Source: Methylococcaceae bacterium (GTDB lineage: Bacteria > Pseudomonadota > Gammaproteobacteria > Methylococcales > Methylomonadaceae). From it: 8,141 nt of DNA. Position 1 is the stretch's first letter. The number at the start of each line of letters is the position of its first letter. The translations under genes and the position numbers were made by a program. The notes beneath the pieces are model-generated. The model did not search any database, was not told the DNA's origin, and saw nothing but the letters and a program-made list of their open reading frames with translations. Below, piece by piece: positions 4,611 through 8,141 of the stretch. The DNA is taken from positions 1-8,141 of the forward strand of contig DPKY01000122.1 of the NCBI GenBank assembly GCA_003542275.1, given 5' to 3'.

Positions 4611-7457
4611 ATGAGCATTGATAAAGACAAAGATTACGGTACGCCGGTGAGCACCTCAACGGAGATGGTCAATTTAGAAATTGACGGTTTTAAAGTCACC
4701 GCGCCCGCAGGCACGTCAGTTATGCGTGCGGCGGCCAGCATTGGCATTGAGATTCCAAAACTGTGTGCCACAGACAGTGTTGAGCCCTTTGGCTCATGCC
4801 GCCTTTGTGTTGTGCAAGTTGAAGGGGGACGCGGTTTACCTGCTTCTTGTACCACGCCTATTTGGGAAGGCATGAAAGTCATCACGCAAAATCAAAAATT
4901 AGCGGACGTGCGTCGCGGCGTGATGGAGCTGTATATTTCAGACCATCCGCTGGATTGCTTGACCTGCTCTGCAAACGGCGATTGTGAATTGCAAGATATG
5001 GCCGGCGCAGTTGGTTTGCGCGAAGTGCGCTACACGCCGGTTGAAACGCATTTGGGCGCAACCAAAGACACCAGTAATCCTTATTTCACCTTCGATCCGA
5101 GTAAGTGTATTGTCTGCTCACGTTGCGTACGCGCTTGTGAAGAAACGCAAGGTACTTTTGCACTCACCATTGATGGCAGAGGTTTTGATTCAAAAGTCTC
5201 TCCAGGTCAAAACGAAGATTTTTTAAGCTCTGAATGCGTCTCGTGCGGGGCTTGCGTGCAGGCTTGCCCAACGGCGACATTGATGGAAAAAAGCGTCATT
5301 GAAAACGGCCAGCCCGAACACGCCATTGTCACCACGTGTGCTTATTGCGGTGTGGGGTGTTCTTTCCGTGCAGAAATGAAAGGCGAGCAAATCATTCGCA
5401 TGGTACCCCATAAAGACGGAAAAGCCAATCATGGGCACTCTTGTGTGAAAGGACGTTTTGCCTTTGGTTATGCTACCCATAAAGACCGTATTACCAAGCC
5501 AATGATTCGTGCAAGTATCCAAGACCCTTGGAAAGAAGTCAGCTGGGAAGAAGCCATCAATCACGCCGCTTCTGAGATGAAACGCATACAAGCAAAATAC
5601 GGCAAAGATTCGGTTGGTGGCGCGACGTCGTCACGTTGTACAAACGAAGAAGCTTACTTAGTACAAAAACTCATTCGTGCCGCGTTTGGTAACAATAACG
5701 TAGACACCTGTGCACGCGTTTGCCATTCGCCCACCGGTTATGGTTTAAAACAAACACTAGGTGAATCATCGGGTACGCAGGATTTTGACTCGGTGATGAA
5801 AACCGATGTCGTGGTGGTCGTCGGTGCAAACCCTACTGATGGACACCCTGTATTTGGTGCCATGATGAAAAAGCGTTTGCGTCAAGGTGCAAAATTGATT
5901 GTCATTGACCCACGCAACATCGATTTGGTGAAATCACCACATATTCAATCTGATTATCACTTGAAATTGCGTCCAGGTACCAATGTTGCGGTCATCAATG
6001 CGCTCGCGCACGTTGTCGTGGCAGAAGGCCTGGTTGATGAAGCTTTTGTGAATGCACGTTGTGACATGACATCGTTTAACAAATGGCGGGCGTTTATTGC
6101 TGACACACGCCATTCGCCCGAAAACACAGAATCGATCACGGGCATTCCCGCAGCGGATATGCGTGCTGCGGCACGTTTATACGCCACTGGCGGTAACGCG
6201 GCAATCTATTATGGCCTAGGGGTAACCGAACACAGCCAAGGCTCCACGATGGTCATTGGCATTGCTAATTTGGCAATGGCAACAGGCAATATTGGTCGTG
6301 AAGGCGTGGGTGTGAATCCTTTACGGGGTCAAAATAACGTGCAAGGCTCATGTGATATGGGCTCTTTCCCGCATGAATTACCCGGTTATCGCCACGTTTC
6401 AGACCAAGAAACACACGAATTATTTGAAAAAGTGTGGAATGCGACGTTAAGCACCAATCCTGGGTTGCGTTTGCCCAATATGTTTGATGCAGCCTTAGAC
6501 GGCAGCTATAAAGGGATGTATATAGAAGGGGAAGATATTGCGCAATCTGATCCAAACATCGGTCACGTTCACGCCGCGCTACAGGCGATGGAATGTGTCA
6601 TTGTGCAGGATATCTTTTTGAATGAAACAGCAAAATTTGCGCACGTTTTCCTGCCAGGTGCCTCGTTTTTAGAAAAAGATGGTACGTTCACCAACGCAGA
6701 GCGCCGTATTTCACCCGTGCGAAAAGTCATGCGTCCGCTCGCGGGTTATGCGGATTGGGAAGTCACGCAAATGCTTTCAAATGCGCTGGGCTACCCCATG
6801 AATTACAGCCATCCTTCTGAAATCATGGATGAAATTGCCAGCTTAATTCCCACTTTCCATGGTGTTAGCTATGCAAAAATTGACGAATTGACCAGCGTGC
6901 AATGGCCTTGTGATGAGGCGGCGCCTACAGGTACCCCCATTATGCACACGCAAGAATTCATGCGGGATAATGGTCAAGGGCTCTTTATGTTGACAGAGTA
7001 TGTGCCAACCTCAGAGAAAATCACGCCCATGTTCCCGCTGATTTTAACAACAGGTCGCATTTTAGCGCACTACAACGTCGGGGCACAAACACGCCGCACA
7101 GATAACGTGGCGTGGCATCCAGAAGATATTTTGGAAATTCACCCACATGATGCGCAAGACCGTGGCATCAATAACCACGACAAAGTGAGCATTAAAAGTC
7201 GTGTTGGCGAAACCGTGATGCACGCGCTGATTACCGAACGTGTACAACCGGGCGTGGTATACACTACTTTCCATCATCCTGAATCGGGTGCGAACGTCAT
7301 TACTACCGACAACAGTGACTGGGCCACCAACTGCCCTGAATATAAAGTCACGGCGGTGCAAATTACCAAAGTCATGCAGCAGTCGGCTTGGCAGGAAGAA
7401 TACCGCTCGTTTACCGAAAATCAGCTTGATTTATTAGCACAAGCCGCTAATGGCTGA
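4611..7457 (+). CDS. fdsA: NAD+-dependent formate dehydrogenase alpha subunit, Mo-bis-MGD catalytic subunit
   Basis: This 948-residue cytoplasmic subunit oxidises formate to CO2. The N-terminal part is NuoG-like: a 2Fe-2S ferredoxin domain with Cys52, Cys63, Cys66 and Cys80; a 4Fe-4S site with His112, Cys116, Cys119 and Cys125; then two 4Fe-4S clusters from CIVCSRCVRAC (Cys166, 169, 172, 176) and CVSCGACVQAC (Cys209, 212, 215, 219). The molybdopterin oxidoreductase domain starts near 240 with a further 4Fe-4S cluster (Cys243, 246, 250, 278) and Lys280. In TCARVCHSPTG, Cys371 is the expected Mo ligand, followed by His372; Arg572 in NPLRGQNN is the expected formate-binding arginine. The Cys-Arg spacing of 201 residues agrees with what I recall for the Rhodobacter capsulatus enzyme (Cys386, Arg587). 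The enzyme uses cysteine, not selenocysteine. A 24-nt gap with AAAGGA separates it from fdsB. The C-terminal dinucleotide-binding domain contains FPLILTTGR and ENQLD near the end. Confidence 0.96.
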   Translation: MSIDKDKDYGTPVSTSTEMVNLEIDGFKVTAPAGTSVMRAAASIGIEIPKLCATDSVEPFGSCRLCVVQVEGGRGLPASCTTPIWEGMKVITQNQKLADVRRGVMELYISDHPLDCLTCSANGDCELQDMAGAVGLREVRYTPVETHLGATKDTSNPYFTFDPSKCIVCSRCVRACEETQGTFALTIDGRGFDSKVSPGQNEDFLSSECVSCGACVQACPTATLMEKSVIENGQPEHAIVTTCAYCGVGCSFRAEMKGEQIIRMVPHKDGKANHGHSCVKGRFAFGYATHKDRITKPMIRASIQDPWKEVSWEEAINHAASEMKRIQAKYGKDSVGGATSSRCTNEEAYLVQKLIRAAFGNNNVDTCARVCHSPTGYGLKQTLGESSGTQDFDSVMKTDVVVVVGANPTDGHPVFGAMMKKRLRQGAKLIVIDPRNIDLVKSPHIQSDYHLKLRPGTNVAVINALAHVVVAEGLVDEAFVNARCDMTSFNKWRAFIADTRHSPENTESITGIPAADMRAAARLYATGGNAAIYYGLGVTEHSQGSTMVIGIANLAMATGNIGREGVGVNPLRGQNNVQGSCDMGSFPHELPGYRHVSDQETHELFEKVWNATLSTNPGLRLPNMFDAALDGSYKGMYIEGEDIAQSDPNIGHVHAALQAMECVIVQDIFLNETAKFAHVFLPGASFLEKDGTFTNAERRISPVRKVMRPLAGYADWEVTQMLSNALGYPMNYSHPSEIMDEIASLIPTFHGVSYAKIDELTSVQWPCDEAAPTGTPIMHTQEFMRDNGQGLFMLTEYVPTSEKITPMFPLILTTGRILAHYNVGAQTRRTDNVAWHPEDILEIHPHDAQDRGINNHDKVSIKSRVGETVMHALITERVQPGVVYTTFHHPESGANVITTDNSDWATNCPEYKVTAVQITKVMQQSAWQEEYRSFTENQLDLLAQAANG

Positions 7458-8141
7458 TGATGCCTTATTAGCGTCGATCTTAGAATGGGGTTGGCCAAGT
7501 TATCAATCCGTTCTTGTCAAACGCTATCAGCAAGGCGAGGCGTTATCCGTTGAAGATTGTGTGGCAGAAGAAGTCCCCATTGTTTTGATGTACAACGGGG
7601 TTTCTCATGTGGTGATGCTTGCCACTCCCACACATTTAGATGATTTTGCGCTGGGGTTTAGTCTCACAGAAGGCATTATTGCAAACACAACTCAGTTGTC
7701 ATCTGTGAAAATTTATCAACACGCCAGCGGCGTTGAAGTGCAGCTAAAAATTGACGACGATTGTTTTCAACAATTGGCCAGCAAGGGACGCAATTTAACA
7801 GGTCGAACGGGTTGTGGATTGTGCGGGGCGAGCACCCTCAAACAAGCAATTAAGCCCCCGCGTTTTGTGCAAGGTCATGTAAACATAACGCCACAACAAC
7901 TCACTGACGCATTAAGTGTCCTGCCAACGCAACAAAAGCTCAATCAGCTAACAGGTGCTATTCACGCTGTTGCTTGGGTAACGCCCAGCGCAGGCATAGT
8001 CGAATTGCGAGAAGATGTTGGGCGACACAACGCGCTCGATAAGCTAATTGGTGCTTTGCTCAAACGTGATATAGACTTTAGTGAGGGGTTGATACTCACA
8101 ACAAGTCGAGCGAGCTATGAAATGGTTCAAAAAGCCACGGC
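7450..8141 (+). CDS. fdsC: FdhD/FdsC formate dehydrogenase accessory sulfurtransferase, partial (runs off right edge)
   Basis: An ATG at 7450 opens 230 codons without a stop to the window edge. The product has the FdhD landmarks: EEVPIVLMYNGVSHVVMLAT (40-59), DDFALGFSLTEGII (64-77), the reactive CxxC loop RTGCGLCG (119-126, Cys122 and Cys125), and EDVGRHNALDKLIG (188-201). FdhD proteins take sulfur from a cysteine desulfurase and pass it to the bis-MGD cofactor to make the sulfido ligand of molybdenum, without which formate dehydrogenase is inactive. In fds operons this gene is called fdsC. The start overlaps the fdsA end by 8 nt, so translation is coupled and the target enzyme is clearly FdsA; no strong ribosome binding site is seen. 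The C-terminal end is cut by the window. The small subunit fdsD, which usually follows, would lie beyond. Confidence 0.93.
   Translation, partial: MADDALLASILEWGWPSYQSVLVKRYQQGEALSVEDCVAEEVPIVLMYNGVSHVVMLATPTHLDDFALGFSLTEGIIANTTQLSSVKIYQHASGVEVQLKIDDDCFQQLASKGRNLTGRTGCGLCGASTLKQAIKPPRFVQGHVNITPQQLTDALSVLPTQQKLNQLTGAIHAVAWVTPSAGIVELREDVGRHNALDKLIGALLKRDIDFSEGLILTTSRASYEMVQKAT

Noticed and set aside
5223..5591. 122-codon minus-strand open frame inside fdsA
   Set aside because: It lies wholly inside a gene with all motifs intact and its translation shows no recognisable domain; it is a shadow of codon bias.
5720..5729. Possible selenocysteine site at the fdsA catalytic position
   Set aside because: The codon in the ARVCH motif is TGC (cysteine), not TGA, so no selenocysteine insertion is needed.
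1..8141. CRISPR array or defence island
   Set aside because: No regularly spaced repeats and no nuclease, toxin or restriction genes are present. TerD proteins sometimes occur with defence genes, but none is here.

Overview
The window looks like chromosomal DNA of a proteobacterium, most likely gamma (possibly beta). The proteins resemble those of that group: DnaB, CreA, TerD/TerZ proteins and an FdsGBAC-type formate dehydrogenase. Base composition is moderate, and codon use looks uniform by eye, with no obvious transferred island. I cannot name a genus from this sequence.

Layout. Positions 1-350 (minus strand) hold the first 116 codons of dnaB, the replicative helicase, which runs off the left edge. 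Positions 351-627 are an AT-rich divergent intergenic region. It contains a strong 11-bp hairpin flanked by T-rich tracts, a second small dyad and a candidate plus-strand promoter. Positions 628-2286 carry a tight three-gene plus-strand cluster: a TerD/TerE-type protein, a TerZ-type protein (9-nt gap), and creA, a secreted CreA-family protein (12-nt gap). Positions 2287-2565 are noncoding, with a hairpin after creA, a weak candidate promoter and a leader hairpin. From 2566 to the right edge runs an fds operon: fdsG (2Fe-2S diaphorase subunit), fdsB (FMN/NADH subunit), fdsA (molybdenum catalytic subunit) and the start of fdsC (FdhD-type cofactor sulfuration protein, cut by the window edge).

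How the genes work together. FdsA should oxidise formate to CO2 at a cysteine-ligated Mo-bis-MGD centre. Electrons then pass through its own chain of iron-sulfur clusters to FdsB (4Fe-4S, FMN) and on to NAD+, with FdsG contributing a 2Fe-2S cluster. FdsC/FdhD would supply the sulfido ligand that FdsA needs. All cluster and catalytic residues that I can check are present, so the enzyme looks functional. It would suit formate-derived NADH production, for example in methylotrophic or one-carbon metabolism.

Novelty. The genes all belong to recognisable families and I do not see a convincing undescribed system. The points most worth a second look are the reduced TerD-TerZ pair linked to creA with no terA/B/C in view, the terminator-like hairpin just upstream of dnaB, and the repeated ATGGACGC/ATAGC element in the fds leader.
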